DNA of 64,000 nt from Parasutterella secunda (GTDB lineage Bacteria; Pseudomonadota; Gammaproteobacteria; Burkholderiales; Burkholderiaceae_F): contig NZ_JAMBLT010000002.1 of NCBI RefSeq assembly GCF_023336895.1, positions 124,001-188,000 of the forward strand, written 5' to 3'. Within the stretch, counting starts at the first letter, position 1. Every line of letters starts with the position of its first letter. This document shows, one piece after another, positions 1 to 8,239 of this stretch. Made by a program: the position numbers and the translations under genes. The notes beneath the pieces were generated by a model. The model worked only from the letters and a program-made list of their open reading frames with translations, ran no database searches and had not been told where the DNA came from.

Positions 1-426
1 CGTGTATTCAGGCGAATCGTCCGCAAGTTGGCTACACGCATAGGCTGTGCACTCACACAGATTTTTTGATGCCTGCAATGTTTCGAGATTGCTGTTTAAA
101 ACCAGGCTGTCCTCACCGAACATATCAATCACGATTTGAATAAAAGCCTCATCATCGCGCTTATCTATGACCTCTTTGAGCGGCTTTTCATAGTGAATAA
201 GCCGATTTTGAAATTCTCGGTTTGGCGCTTCCTGAATATACTGCTCCCATGCATCCTCCAGACTCGTAAAACAGTACTGAGCCTTTGGGCGATAGGTTTG
301 AGTAAGGTAAGGCGGGTCAAAAACGCGGCCGGCAATATACTCCGCCAAATAATCTGTAAAGGCATCCACAACAGGCTGCATCAAATAATGCTCTCGAGCC
401 GAAATCAAGGAATAACTCTCCGACAT
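1..426 (-). CDS. Hypothetical protein, partial (runs off the left edge)
   Basis: An open minus-strand frame of 142 codons begins with ATG at 426 and stays open to the first base, so the C-terminus lies outside the window. The product starts MSESYSLISAREHYL, is acidic and soluble-looking, and is rich in Tyr and aromatic residues, with no signal peptide or membrane segment. I do not recognise the family. It is preferred over opposing and alternative frames because it is uninterrupted across the whole stretch and has protein-like composition. The 277 bases between it and the TRAP operon to the right hold nothing I can support. Confidence 0.6.
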   Translation of the reverse strand, partial: MSESYSLISAREHYLMQPVVDAFTDYLAEYIAGRVFDPPYLTQTYRPKAQYCFTSLEDAWEQYIQEAPNREFQNRLIHYEKPLKEVIDKRDDEAFIQIVIDMFGEDSLVLNSNLETLQASKNLCECTAYACSQLADDSPEYT

Positions 427-703
427 GTCACTACTACCTTTTAGACATCCACGGAGTTATTGTACGCAACTTATTGAGCTAAAAGAAAAATTAAGAGCAG
501 TCGCTTTTGAACCCATCCCTTGATTTTTTCTAACGGTTAAGAAATTCAAAGCGTGCAAGGAAACTCTTAGAATCAAACTATGCAAGACAATGAATCTAAG
601 CAACTTTATCGACATAAATTTCGTTACACGGATGTAGCGTTGAGTATGCTGACTCGTTTTAAAAGCAGCACGATCAATATTAGCGATTGATAGCCTCTGC
701 AAA

Positions 704-1216
704 TCAAATTGATTCAAAATCGTCGTAACGCCCCTGAATAGCCAAAATGAAGTCTCTTAACGCATAGCACGACATGAAAAACGCGCTGATGGGAATGGCG
801 GCGTAAGCCACTTTCACCTGCATCCAGGGAATGGACTGCATGTAAGCATGAGCACGCATTACCCATACCCAACCGTAGTAACAAATCAGAACGTACGTAA
901 GAAGTTCAATCACACAGACAATGGCTCTGCAGATTTTTCCGACTTTGCCTTCCAGACGCTCTGTCATCACTTCGACCACAAAGTGGTTTCTCGTGCGCAC
1001 CAATTCCTGGGCACCCAAAAAAATCATCCAAATCAGGCAAATCTGAATCCAATCATCTGTCTGAGTAAAGTTGTAGATGGGGACAAAGCGCACAAAAACG
1101 TTTGCCAAGAACATGACAACGATTGCCCCCAGGGCAACGACGCAAATGAGACGCGTGATACGGCTTACCCAATGATCAATGGTTTTTAAAATTCTCAGCA
1201 TCTCATCACCCCACAA
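704..1216 (-). CDS. dctQ: TRAP transporter small membrane subunit (DctQ-like)
   Basis: This is the small four-helix membrane subunit of a tripartite ATP-independent periplasmic transporter, which links the substrate-binding protein and the large permease. The 170-residue length is normal for the family. Four hydrophobic segments are visible, roughly residues 20-40, 55-75, 95-118 and 135-160. The family-typical RxRNHFVVEV segment (an R-x-HxxVD/EV-type motif) lies between the second and third. The start overlaps the end of the large-subunit gene by 11 bases, so the two are translationally coupled. It is the last gene of the minus-strand P-M-Q operon. The substrate is not readable from this subunit; organic acids are usual. 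Confidence 0.9.
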   Translation of the reverse strand: MWGDEMLRILKTIDHWVSRITRLICVVALGAIVVMFLANVFVRFVPIYNFTQTDDWIQICLIWMIFLGAQELVRTRNHFVVEVMTERLEGKVGKICRAIVCVIELLTYVLICYYGWVWVMRAHAYMQSIPWMQVKVAYAAIPISAFFMSCYALRDFILAIQGRYDDFESI

Positions 1217-2489
1217 TACCGGCCAAGCCTAAAGACAATCCCGGAATAAAGGCCACAGCCATCGCCATCAAAATCATAATCACCACATAGCCCACAGACT
1301 TCTTGGCAATCTCCATGACCTTCTCGCCAGTAATCGAGGCCATGACGTATAGGTTAAGTCCCACGGGTGGCGTGAGCACTCCAACGGCCAACGCAATGCA
1401 CATCACAATGCCCAATTGAATGAGATCATAATTAAAGCTCTTGGCAATCGGCACAAAAATTGGCACCGTGATGAGCAAAATGGCCGTGCCTTCCATAAAG
1501 CAGCCCATGATCACCAAAATCAGAATAATGATCAAAAGGATTATGGCAAATGAAGAAAACGTGGATGAGACAAAAGCGATGGTTTGCTGAGGAATACGGG
1601 TATACAAGAGCACATACTGGAAAAATCCGGCTGTTGCGATCACAAACATCACCTTCGCGGTTTGCTCAACGGTATTCCAAAGAATGGAAGGCAGGTCTGA
1701 AAGCTTTAATGTCTTAAAAACAAAAAGCCCGAGGATAAAGACATAAAAGGAAGCGACAGCGGCAGCTTCGGTGGCGGTAAAAAGACCGGCAAACATACCG
1801 CCAATCACAATGACTGGTGTCAGAAGTGACCAAAAAGCATCCTTAAAACCCGTCCAGCGCTCACTCCAAGAGGCTTTGGGGGTGACCGTATAGCCTTCCT
1901 TTTTACACACATAGGAAGACCAGAGCATAAAAGCCAACCCTAAGAGAACGCCCGGAACAGCGCCCGCGGCAAAAAGCGCGTTGACACTGGTTTGCGTAAG
2001 GCCCGCAAATAAGATGAGTGTAATAGATGGCGGAATAATCGGACCCAGGGCGCCGCCTGCGGCAATGGTGGCGCAGCTAAAGGCGCGGTCGTAACCTGAT
2101 TTAGTCATTTCGGCGATGGCGATCATGCCAATGCCTGCCGCGCAAGCAGCGGCAGAACCTGACATCGCCGCCATCACGATACAGGCCACAATGGCGGCAT
2201 TGGACAAACCGCCCGCTTTATGACCCAAACAGACACGACCGAAACCGAAAAGGCTTTTGGAGATACCGCCCACACTCATGAGGTTACCCATGAGCAGGAA
2301 AAACGGAATAGACATCAAGGTGATGCCCGAGACTTGGGAGAACATGCGCTGAGGCACAAGAAAGAGCCTTGTCATGTCGCCTCCTGCCATTAAAAAAGTA
2401 GCAATGGAAGCAAAACCCATTGTGACGGCTGTTGTCACCCCCAGTAAAAGAAGAACCAGCACGCCCGCAAAAATCGCAAACATCACCAT
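1206..2489 (-). CDS. dctM: TRAP transporter large permease subunit (DctM-like)
   Basis: This is the large inner-membrane permease of a TRAP transporter and carries the Na+-coupled translocation pathway. Its 427 residues and roughly 12 hydrophobic segments fit the DctM/IT superfamily. Family patterns are visible: PFFLLMGNLM near residue 60, GALGPIIPPS near residue 148, and TPPVGLNLYV near residue 375. It lies between the binding-protein gene (16-base gap) and the small-subunit gene (11-base overlap), in the common P-M-Q order. The start at 2489 is followed by a second possible ATG two codons in; either gives nearly the same protein. Confidence 0.93.
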   Translation of the reverse strand: MVMFAIFAGVLVLLLLGVTTAVTMGFASIATFLMAGGDMTRLFLVPQRMFSQVSGITLMSIPFFLLMGNLMSVGGISKSLFGFGRVCLGHKAGGLSNAAIVACIVMAAMSGSAAACAAGIGMIAIAEMTKSGYDRAFSCATIAAGGALGPIIPPSITLILFAGLTQTSVNALFAAGAVPGVLLGLAFMLWSSYVCKKEGYTVTPKASWSERWTGFKDAFWSLLTPVIVIGGMFAGLFTATEAAAVASFYVFILGLFVFKTLKLSDLPSILWNTVEQTAKVMFVIATAGFFQYVLLYTRIPQQTIAFVSSTFSSFAIILLIIILILVIMGCFMEGTAILLITVPIFVPIAKSFNYDLIQLGIVMCIALAVGVLTPPVGLNLYVMASITGEKVMEIAKKSVGYVVIMILMAMAVAFIPGLSLGLAGIVG

Positions 2490-2505
2490 GGTCTAAACAC
2501 CCTTC

Positions 2506-3492
2506 TTATTCCGTCGCTTTAACGGCGTTTAAGACTTCCTGCATGGCGTCTTTACCAGCCAGTTCTGCCACTTTTTCATACGCAGGCGCCATCTTTTCAA
2601 TAAACGATTGGCGATCAGGATAGGTGACATTCATCCCTTTTTTCTTCAGCTCTTCAACCACGGCGCTTTCCCCTTCGCTAATCATCTTGCGCGTGAGGTT
2701 TTGGGCATTGACCGCTTCTTCCTTCAAAATGGCTTGTTGCTCGCCGGACAAGCCATCATAGACCGTCTTGTTAATTAAAAGCACTTGGCAGTCAAAGTAG
2801 TGATTGGTCATGGCTAATTGGTTTTGTGTCTCATAAAGGCTGTCGGCCAAAATGGTGAAAACCGGGTTTTCTTCTCCGACCACCACGCCTTGCTTGAGCG
2901 ACGTGTAGAGTTCTGAGTAGGCGATGCTTTGCGTGTTGGCGCCGATCGCGTCAAAGGCGGCCAATAGACCGGTGGCAGGCGGCACGCGGATTTTCACGCC
3001 TTTTAGGTCTTCGGCTTTATTGACAACAACGTTTTGGGTGGTTGTCTGGCGGAACCCATAATCAAACATGGATAAACCCATGGCATCGTAGGAAGCCAAA
3101 CCTTTATTCATCCAGGGCATCACAAAATTGTCAATGACCTGATGAGCCTGATCGTAGCTCTTAAATAAGAAAGGAGCCGTCATGGCGTTGAGCTTTTTAT
3201 CGTACATAGCCATGTTGCCCAACGAAACCACTGCCATATCCAAGGCGCTCATTGTTACCTGCTCGGCAAGAGCCGGTTGATCACCCAGTTCTCCAGAAGG
3301 ATAAACCTCAACCTTTAATTCCCCTTTTGTTCGGCTTTCCACATTTTGTGCAAACTGAAGAGCGGCTGCGTGGTGGGCGTGACTGGTGGCAGCTGTATGC
3401 GCCAGGCGAATGGTTTGAGCGGCTTGTGCGGAAAAACTTGCTGCGATAAGGCAAGCGCCCGCGACAAACATGGCTTTAACAGCGGTTTGCAT
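2506..3492 (-). CDS. dctP: TRAP transporter periplasmic solute-binding protein (DctP-like)
   Basis: This is the periplasmic binding protein that delivers the substrate, usually a carboxylate, to the DctQM permease. The frame is open upstream to 3528, but I choose ATG 3492. It has GGAGG nine bases upstream, and it begins directly with a signal peptide (MQTAVKAMFVAGACLIAASF, then SAQA as cleavage site), whereas the longer form would put charged residues in front. The mature protein has DctP features: the IRLAHT start and a conserved Arg segment (GVKIRVPPA) that in the family binds the carboxylate. The product is 328 residues, normal for DctP. It is first in the operon, so expression probably starts in the 3493-3612 gap. 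Confidence 0.93.
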   Translation of the reverse strand: MQTAVKAMFVAGACLIAASFSAQAAQTIRLAHTAATSHAHHAAALQFAQNVESRTKGELKVEVYPSGELGDQPALAEQVTMSALDMAVVSLGNMAMYDKKLNAMTAPFLFKSYDQAHQVIDNFVMPWMNKGLASYDAMGLSMFDYGFRQTTTQNVVVNKAEDLKGVKIRVPPATGLLAAFDAIGANTQSIAYSELYTSLKQGVVVGEENPVFTILADSLYETQNQLAMTNHYFDCQVLLINKTVYDGLSGEQQAILKEEAVNAQNLTRKMISEGESAVVEELKKKGMNVTYPDRQSFIEKMAPAYEKVAELAGKDAMQEVLNAVKATE

Positions 3493-3612
3493 AATGGAGA
3501 TCCTCCGGGGGTGAAAAAGAAATATCAATTTCTAAGTATAACGGGCTTAAGCGTTGATTATTCTTTCTCTTAGAAGAAATCCTGATGAGGCGTGGACAAT
3601 CTTCTGTTCAGA

Positions 3613-3858
3613 TCACCACTCTGTTGTCATTGGCTCATCTTTTTTAACTGCTATTTTAATTTCCAAACCCAAAACACTGAGCCAACGCATCAGCTGTCCG
3701 ATACTGATATTTTCCGGATGGTTTTCCAAAAACGAAATCCTAGACTGACAAATTTGAGTTCGTTCAGCCAGCTCTTTCTGGGAAATGTTTTGAGATTTCC
3801 GGTAATCCTTTAAAAGACTTCCTAATTGATTCGTGAGATAGATCCGAGTTTCTAGCAT
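3613..3858 (-). CDS. HipB-like XRE-family antitoxin/regulator, no HipA partner
   Basis: This is an 81-residue Cro/C1-type helix-turn-helix protein (residues about 12-65: NISQKELAERT then QSRISFLENHPENIS). Length, the helix-turn-helix sequence, and a C-terminal tail ending in Glu-Trp resemble E. coli HipB, whose terminal Trp is used in contacts with its toxin HipA. No HipA-like gene follows: the next gene is the unrelated TRAP binding protein, transcribed in the same direction. Two near-identical TATC-N9-GATA sites sit just upstream of the ATG and are likely its own operators. It may be an orphan antitoxin, a remnant, or a regulator in its own right. Confidence 0.75.
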   Translation of the reverse strand: MLETRIYLTNQLGSLLKDYRKSQNISQKELAERTQICQSRISFLENHPENISIGQLMRWLSVLGLEIKIAVKKDEPMTTEW

Positions 3859-3866
3859 TGAAAAAA

Positions 3867-3909
3867 TATCTCCATTTGCGATATTTTAACATTATCGCAA
3901 AAAGAGATA
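3867..3909. promoter_or_regulatory. Paired HipB-like operator sites upstream of the XRE gene
   Basis: Two 17-base sites of form TATC-N9-GATA occur at 3867-3883 and 3893-3909, 26 bases centre to centre. The second read on the opposite strand matches the first at 15 of 17 positions. They begin 8 bases upstream of the ATG. E. coli HipB binds TATCC-N8-GGATA, so the half-sites are the same with one base less spacing. Autoregulation is inferred from position and similarity. Confidence 0.6.
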
Positions 3910-3952
3910 ATTAATAAATATCTTAAATACAGATTTTTTCTTCCTAAGCTTG

Positions 3953-4027
3953 TTAAATTTCTTTCACGCCGTTAGGAGCTGTCAGTTGTCGATTTCCTTC
4001 CAAATTAAGGAATACGTTCTCTCTCAT
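3953..4027 (-). pseudogene. Short remnant overlapping the antitoxin gene (possible HipA-like toxin start)
   Basis: A 24-codon frame starts at ATG 4027, sharing ATGA with the stop codon of the upstream XRE-type gene, and ends at TAA 3953. The four-base overlap is the arrangement expected of a translationally coupled toxin gene. The encoded MRENVFLN-LEGNRQL start is of the kind seen at the N-terminus of HipA-like kinases, but it is far too short to be functional. I read it as the stub of a deleted toxin gene; the identification as HipA is inference. Confidence 0.35.
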
Positions 4028-4329
4028 TTTGTACCCCTGCTCGCTCTTTGTCTGGGCTTGGATTCTGGTTTAAAAAAATCTATTTCTTCTTCAATCTGAA
4101 ACAACAAATCAAAATCCTGTGCACGATTCAAACTAATGGCTAAACGCACTAGACTCTTTAAGGAAATTTCTCCTTTGGACTCAAAACGCCGGAGTGATCC
4201 CAACGAAACGCCTGAGCGCTCTGCCAATTGTTCTTGGGACACATTCTGGTCCAGACGAATTCTTTTGAATCGATCTGCAATGCTGACACGAATATCCAGA
4301 GGAGAAATGAGATTATTAACTAAGCTCAT
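4024..4329 (-). CDS. XRE-family antitoxin-type transcriptional regulator
   Basis: This 101-residue protein has a Cro/C1-type helix-turn-helix at about residues 18-70 (NVSQEQLAERSGVSLGSLRR) followed by an acidic helix and a short basic tail. The layout (MSLVNNLISPLDI start, SLGSLRRFE recognition helix) is that of the small regulators encoded directly before HipA-like kinases. Here only a 24-codon stub overlaps its stop, so the partner appears lost. With the HipB-like gene further along, this makes two antitoxin-type regulators in 0.7 kb without a toxin. It may still repress its own promoter in the 4330-4418 gap. Confidence 0.75.
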   Translation of the reverse strand: MSLVNNLISPLDIRVSIADRFKRIRLDQNVSQEQLAERSGVSLGSLRRFESKGEISLKSLVRLAISLNRAQDFDLLFQIEEEIDFFKPESKPRQRASRGTK

Positions 4330-4418
4330 TTTAGTAGTTAACGTTAGTTATCATTGTTTACTACTAATATTTTAACGGTTAACGATCTTGATTTCAAAGC
4401 GAAACAGACCTGCTATTT

Positions 4419-5822
4419 TCAATTCAACTCTCCGCCTTTTTGAATTTTTATCCGATTTTGCACTTCCGTTCTGAAATGCCAAAGGAAATACCCGCACACA
4501 AAGAAGGACAATACTTCAGCAATGGGTTGCGCTGATTGAACACCCAGCAAACCGATCTGACCGGGCAATATCAAAATAAGCGGCAGGAAAAAAAGACCTT
4601 GTCTGGTGGCTGCCAATAACGTACCAACGGCCGTTCGGCCTATCACCTGAAAAGCCATGTTGCCGATCACATTCACCGGAACAATAATCGCCACCGAACA
4701 CTGAAGTCGCAAAGCCAAGACCCCCACATTCATCACATCCGGGTCGTTTACCTCAAAAAAGCCAACCACCTCTTGGGCAAAAATGAAACCCAAAAGGCCA
4801 AGCGCCACCATCAGCACCGTTCCCATCGCAATGGTGACATCCAACGCCGTTTTCACACGATCAAAAAGCTTTGCTCCCCAGTTGTAACCTAATACGGGCT
4901 GAAAGCCCTGCCCTAACCCAATCAAAAAGGCGTTCGTCATCATCATGACCTGACCCACAATACTCATTGCGGCAACACCGGCATCTCCATAGCGGCCGGC
5001 CATCAGATTTAAAACGGAAGCGGCCACGGCTCCCAACGAATTTCGAGTAAGAGAAGGCAAACCGTTTTTAAAAATAGAAAAGTAAATAGCCGCCTCTTTA
5101 GAAATAAAAGAGCAATGAATCTGAAGCGACCCATTTCCCCTCAGGTAATGCGACAGAAGGATCGTAAACGAAATGATTTGACACAAAGCATTGGCCCAGG
5201 CGGCGCCTGCAATCCCCCAATCAAAAACAAAAATGAAAATGGGGGCAACACCGATATTGAGCACTCCCCCGGCACCCAACCCCATCATGCCAACGATAGC
5301 CAAGCCTTCAGAGCGCAAGAGGTTATTGAGTGTGTAGGAAGCGGCCATAAAGGGGCAGGCCAACAAAATGATCTGAGCGTAGGTGCTCGCGTAAGGCAAA
5401 ATGGTGGCGGTCGCCCCCATCCAGGATAAAAGCCGCTCCAATACCGCCCAAGCGGTCAACGCAAAAAGCGAAGAAAAAAGAAGGGAGAGAAAAAGACCGG
5501 AAGAGGCAAGCGTATTGGCATGAACGTAAGCCTTAGCGCCCAAAAGGCGAGAAGTTTGCGCCGCACACCCTTGACCGATCATGATACCAATGGCTTGAAT
5601 AATCGTCTGAAGGGCAAAAATAACCCCCATGGCCCCCACGGCAGACGTTCCTAAATAAGAAACATAGTAAGTGGAAGCCGTCATGTAGAGTGCTGTCACG
5701 AGCATTGATAGCATCGTTGGAACACCCAACTTCAAAACCAATGGCGCCACCGCCTCTTCGGTCATTTTCCGATAGGTACGATTAGCATCATTGGTTGTGG
5801 GAGCTGGTACTTCTTTGACCAC
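4419..5822 (-). CDS. MATE-family multidrug/Na+ exporter
   Basis: This is a 467-residue inner-membrane antiporter with about 12 hydrophobic segments in two homologous halves, as expected for MATE transporters. MatE features include PTMLSMLVTALY in the first helix, GAMGVIFALQTIIQAIGIMI in the second, and GLGQGFQPVLGYNWGA at the start of the second half, which is the classic MATE QP-x-GYNYGA motif. The substrate cannot be read from the sequence; cationic drugs coupled to Na+ or H+ are usual. A 369-base upstream region rich in palindromes suggests specific transcriptional control. A second, only distantly similar MATE gene lies at 14732-16102. Confidence 0.9.
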   Translation of the reverse strand: MVKEVPAPTTNDANRTYRKMTEEAVAPLVLKLGVPTMLSMLVTALYMTASTYYVSYLGTSAVGAMGVIFALQTIIQAIGIMIGQGCAAQTSRLLGAKAYVHANTLASSGLFLSLLFSSLFALTAWAVLERLLSWMGATATILPYASTYAQIILLACPFMAASYTLNNLLRSEGLAIVGMMGLGAGGVLNIGVAPIFIFVFDWGIAGAAWANALCQIISFTILLSHYLRGNGSLQIHCSFISKEAAIYFSIFKNGLPSLTRNSLGAVAASVLNLMAGRYGDAGVAAMSIVGQVMMMTNAFLIGLGQGFQPVLGYNWGAKLFDRVKTALDVTIAMGTVLMVALGLLGFIFAQEVVGFFEVNDPDVMNVGVLALRLQCSVAIIVPVNVIGNMAFQVIGRTAVGTLLAATRQGLFFLPLILILPGQIGLLGVQSAQPIAEVLSFFVCGYFLWHFRTEVQNRIKIQKGGELN

Positions 5823-5944
5823 AGTCTTGAAATTTCAAAATATTGACATCTCGGTTCATGCAGTTAAGCACTTATTGTTATCTTAACCTTTTAAGAAAAA
5901 TCAGAATCGAACCGAAACGGTTTGAAACCAAATCTACAAAAAAA

Positions 5945-6011
5945 AATCTAATAAAAAATCTAATAAAAAAACACCGAAATCTCATAATCTGATATTAGAT
6001 TATTAGATTTT
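5945..6011. repeat. TCTAAT repeats facing ATTAGA repeats upstream of the MATE gene
   Basis: Two tandem ATCTAATAAAAA-type units at 5945-5966 face two ATTAGAT units at about 5994-6011, forming a nested inverted repeat in a very AT-rich stretch. It lies 120-190 bases upstream of the MATE start. The arrangement suggests a multi-site operator, but no cognate regulator gene is adjacent. Confidence 0.45.
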
Positions 6012-6036
6012 TAGCACAAACATGGCAATGTCGTTA

Positions 6037-6084
6037 TTAACACAGTGTTAACATAATCCTAACACTGTTAGCGCTGTTAGGATT
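6037..6084. promoter_or_regulatory. Two palindromes between the aminopeptidase and MATE genes
   Basis: TTAACAC-A-GTGTTAA at 6037-6051 is a perfect 7-1-7 palindrome. It is followed at 6055-6084 by a perfect 10-base inverted repeat (AATCCTAACA ... TGTTAGGATT) around a 10-base spacer. Both carry the TTA(G/A)CA-type element, so they may be related binding sites. The second could also act as a weak terminator for the aminopeptidase gene, but it lacks a clear T-run. Confidence 0.4.
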
Positions 6085-6191
6085 AAATTTCCCCTTGATT
6101 AACAATAAGATAGAAAGTAATTTGCTAACTTACCGGCAAAAAATGACTCAATCCGACTGTGTCAGAAAACAAATTCGAATTGCTCTAAAAA

Positions 6192-7886
6192 TCACAAACC
6201 AACCAGGCTATTTTCCATTAAAAGCGTCCGATCAATCTCGCACTGCGTTAACGTTTCAAAACCCAGCATACCGTCTTCTTTTTCTACGCAAACGAGCATG
6301 TTTTCGATACGAATGCCCCACTCACCGGGACGATAAATACCGGGTTCATCGCTAGTGACCATACCGGGTTCAAAAGGCGTCAGTGTTCCTTCCCGCTCTC
6401 TGGGTGAAATGCTGGGAGGTGTTTCATGAACATTCAAAGTCAACCCAATACCATGACCGGTTCCGTGACCGAAATCAGCACCGATTGCCTGTATCGGAGC
6501 ACGAGCTACTCGATCCAATTCAACGCCGTTTGTTCCGGGTTTGAACGTTGCTTCTGAAAGGGTTTTCATCGCTAAAAAGACGGCGGTGTAGTCTCTCTTT
6601 AAGCGTTGCAGTTTTTCTTGGGGGTAGTCTTTAGGATCGCCTAAAAACCAAACACGCGTCGTATCCGTTGTCCCGCGATCGTAGTGTGCTCCGGAATCCA
6701 CCAACAGTATGCAGGGCAGCGCGATCTGCGCTCCTTTGCCCTCTTCGGGTTCATAGTGAGGAAGCGCCGCATTGGCATCGACCGCGGCGATCGTTCCAAA
6801 ACTCTCACCGATAAAGCCCTCGATGGCCGAGCGCTTTTGATGCAAAATGTCCACGGCATCATTTTCGGTAAGTTTTTCCCCTTTAGCCAATCGTGCTTTA
6901 AGTTCATCAATAAAAGCTTGAAGAGCCTCACCGTCAGCCTTCATAACTTCCTTTAGCCCCGCTATCTCTTCCTGGGTCTTTACAGACTTCCATAACGCAA
7001 CGGGATGTTTAACAGCCACCCATGCGTCATTAATTTGGCTATAGAGCTTGGCATTGAGATCGTTTTCTCGGGCAAGAACCTTGCCGCCTTGACTGAGAAA
7101 AGCCTCAATCGTTTTTTCGAGCAACGCATAAGGCGCGATCATCCAACCGGCTTTTTTTAAGTATTGGGCTACTTGGTCATCAAGGATCTCATCATGCAAA
7201 AAGAGTGTTGCGCTGTCGGGCAAAACCCAAGCCCAACTTAAAAACACAGGATTAAAGGCGATATCCGCTCCCCGTAAGTTGGTTAACCAGGCGATGTCAT
7301 CGAGCTTGGTTAAAAGAAGGGCAGAAGGCGAAGCTTGAGTATTTATTGACTCGATATACTTTTGAAGCCGTTTGAGCTTATCGGCGGCAGAAACAGAACT
7401 CGCGCGATGTATGTAAAGCGAGGATATTTCGCGCTTAGGTCTGTCCGGCCACTCTTTTGTGATCGCTTCATCGGGAAAATCAATCACTTTGGAGACACTT
7501 TCCCGTATTTTTTTATAGCGCTCCAACGGCAATGTCTCAAGGGGCAATGCCAATACCGTGGACTTTTTAGCATTAACTTCAGAAAGCCACTCGGCAACGC
7601 TTGGAACATCTTTTTCTCCGTCTCGCATTAAGGCGATACCGGAATTTAAAAGCTGACGCTCGGCCTGCTCCCAATAACGAGAATCCGTCCACAAAAAGGC
7701 TTTATCCGCGGTAACGAGAAGCTCGGCATTGGATCCCGTAAAACCGGACAGAAAAGACAAAAACTGATCGGCTTTTTGAATATATTCGGATAGATGCGCA
7801 TCAGAGAGCGTGCAGTAAAAAGCGTCTGCGCCCATTGCTTTAATCGCAGAGCGCAGAGATAACAATCGACTTTTGATTTCAGACAT
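6192..7886 (-). CDS. pepP: Xaa-Pro aminopeptidase, M24B family (long form)
   Basis: This metallo-exopeptidase removes the N-terminal residue before proline in the cytoplasm. The 564-residue product has the three-domain layout of the long aminopeptidase-P form: two creatinase-like N-terminal domains, then the pita-bread catalytic domain from about residue 310. The dinuclear metal ligands are visible: Asp in LLVDSGAHYDRG and in TTDTTRVW, His in GHGTGHGIG, and Glu in SDEPGIY and in IRIEN. Its start abuts the stop of the upstream lipoprotein gene (TGATG overlap), so the two are co-translated. The three-domain length separates it from the shorter E. coli PepP, so the symbol denotes function, not orthology. 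Confidence 0.9.
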   Translation of the reverse strand: MSEIKSRLLSLRSAIKAMGADAFYCTLSDAHLSEYIQKADQFLSFLSGFTGSNAELLVTADKAFLWTDSRYWEQAERQLLNSGIALMRDGEKDVPSVAEWLSEVNAKKSTVLALPLETLPLERYKKIRESVSKVIDFPDEAITKEWPDRPKREISSLYIHRASSVSAADKLKRLQKYIESINTQASPSALLLTKLDDIAWLTNLRGADIAFNPVFLSWAWVLPDSATLFLHDEILDDQVAQYLKKAGWMIAPYALLEKTIEAFLSQGGKVLARENDLNAKLYSQINDAWVAVKHPVALWKSVKTQEEIAGLKEVMKADGEALQAFIDELKARLAKGEKLTENDAVDILHQKRSAIEGFIGESFGTIAAVDANAALPHYEPEEGKGAQIALPCILLVDSGAHYDRGTTDTTRVWFLGDPKDYPQEKLQRLKRDYTAVFLAMKTLSEATFKPGTNGVELDRVARAPIQAIGADFGHGTGHGIGLTLNVHETPPSISPREREGTLTPFEPGMVTSDEPGIYRPGEWGIRIENMLVCVEKEDGMLGFETLTQCEIDRTLLMENSLVGL

Positions 7887-8191
7887 CAGTAAGCCTTTCG
7901 GACGGTGATGGATACTTCAGAGGCAAACATGTCGTTGATTCTCACCTCTTCACCCATGTGGACACTTTCCAGGCGCCAACCCGCATCACGCAGTTCGTTG
8001 AGCGTGGCTGAGATCTCAAGATCGGGACAGTTAAAAGGAACAACACTTAATACATCACTGCCCTGCACAGGGTTGACGGCCGTGCAGACTGTGCGATTTC
8101 CGAGGGGAGCATCCAAAAGCGGATCCGAAGGACCGTTCGTGCAACCGGTTAACGCCAGTGATAATGCAATGATGGAAAGTGTTTTACGCAT
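7886..8191 (-). CDS. Small lipoprotein, unknown function
   Basis: The frame begins at 8203, but the ATG at 8191 gives a clean lipoprotein signal (MRKTLSIIALSLALTGC) with a lipobox LTGC; the mature protein would start at the Cys. The mature part is about 83 residues, with two further Cys (VCTAVNP, PFNCPDL) that could form a disulfide, and ends SITVRKAY. I do not recognise the family. Its stop overlaps the aminopeptidase start by one base, so the two share a transcript. Function is not inferable. Confidence 0.75.
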   Translation of the reverse strand: MRKTLSIIALSLALTGCTNGPSDPLLDAPLGNRTVCTAVNPVQGSDVLSVVPFNCPDLEISATLNELRDAGWRLESVHMGEEVRINDMFASEVSITVRKAY

Positions 8192-8239
8192 AAAAAGACT
8201 CAATTCAATAACGTGATTATTGTAAAGAGTTTTTAATCA

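Noticed and set aside
457-717. 86-codon minus-strand frame next to the TRAP operon
   Set aside because: Low-complexity, hydrophobic-basic composition, no ribosome-binding site, and it overlaps the end of dctQ. It looks like chance.
3252-3813. Several plus-strand frames opposite dctP and the HipB-like gene
   Set aside because: They are mirror frames of genes with clear family motifs and have no start signals.
5945-6011. AT-rich repeats considered as a CRISPR array or replication iterons
   Set aside because: The units are short and irregular, with no spacers, and there is no cas or rep gene nearby.
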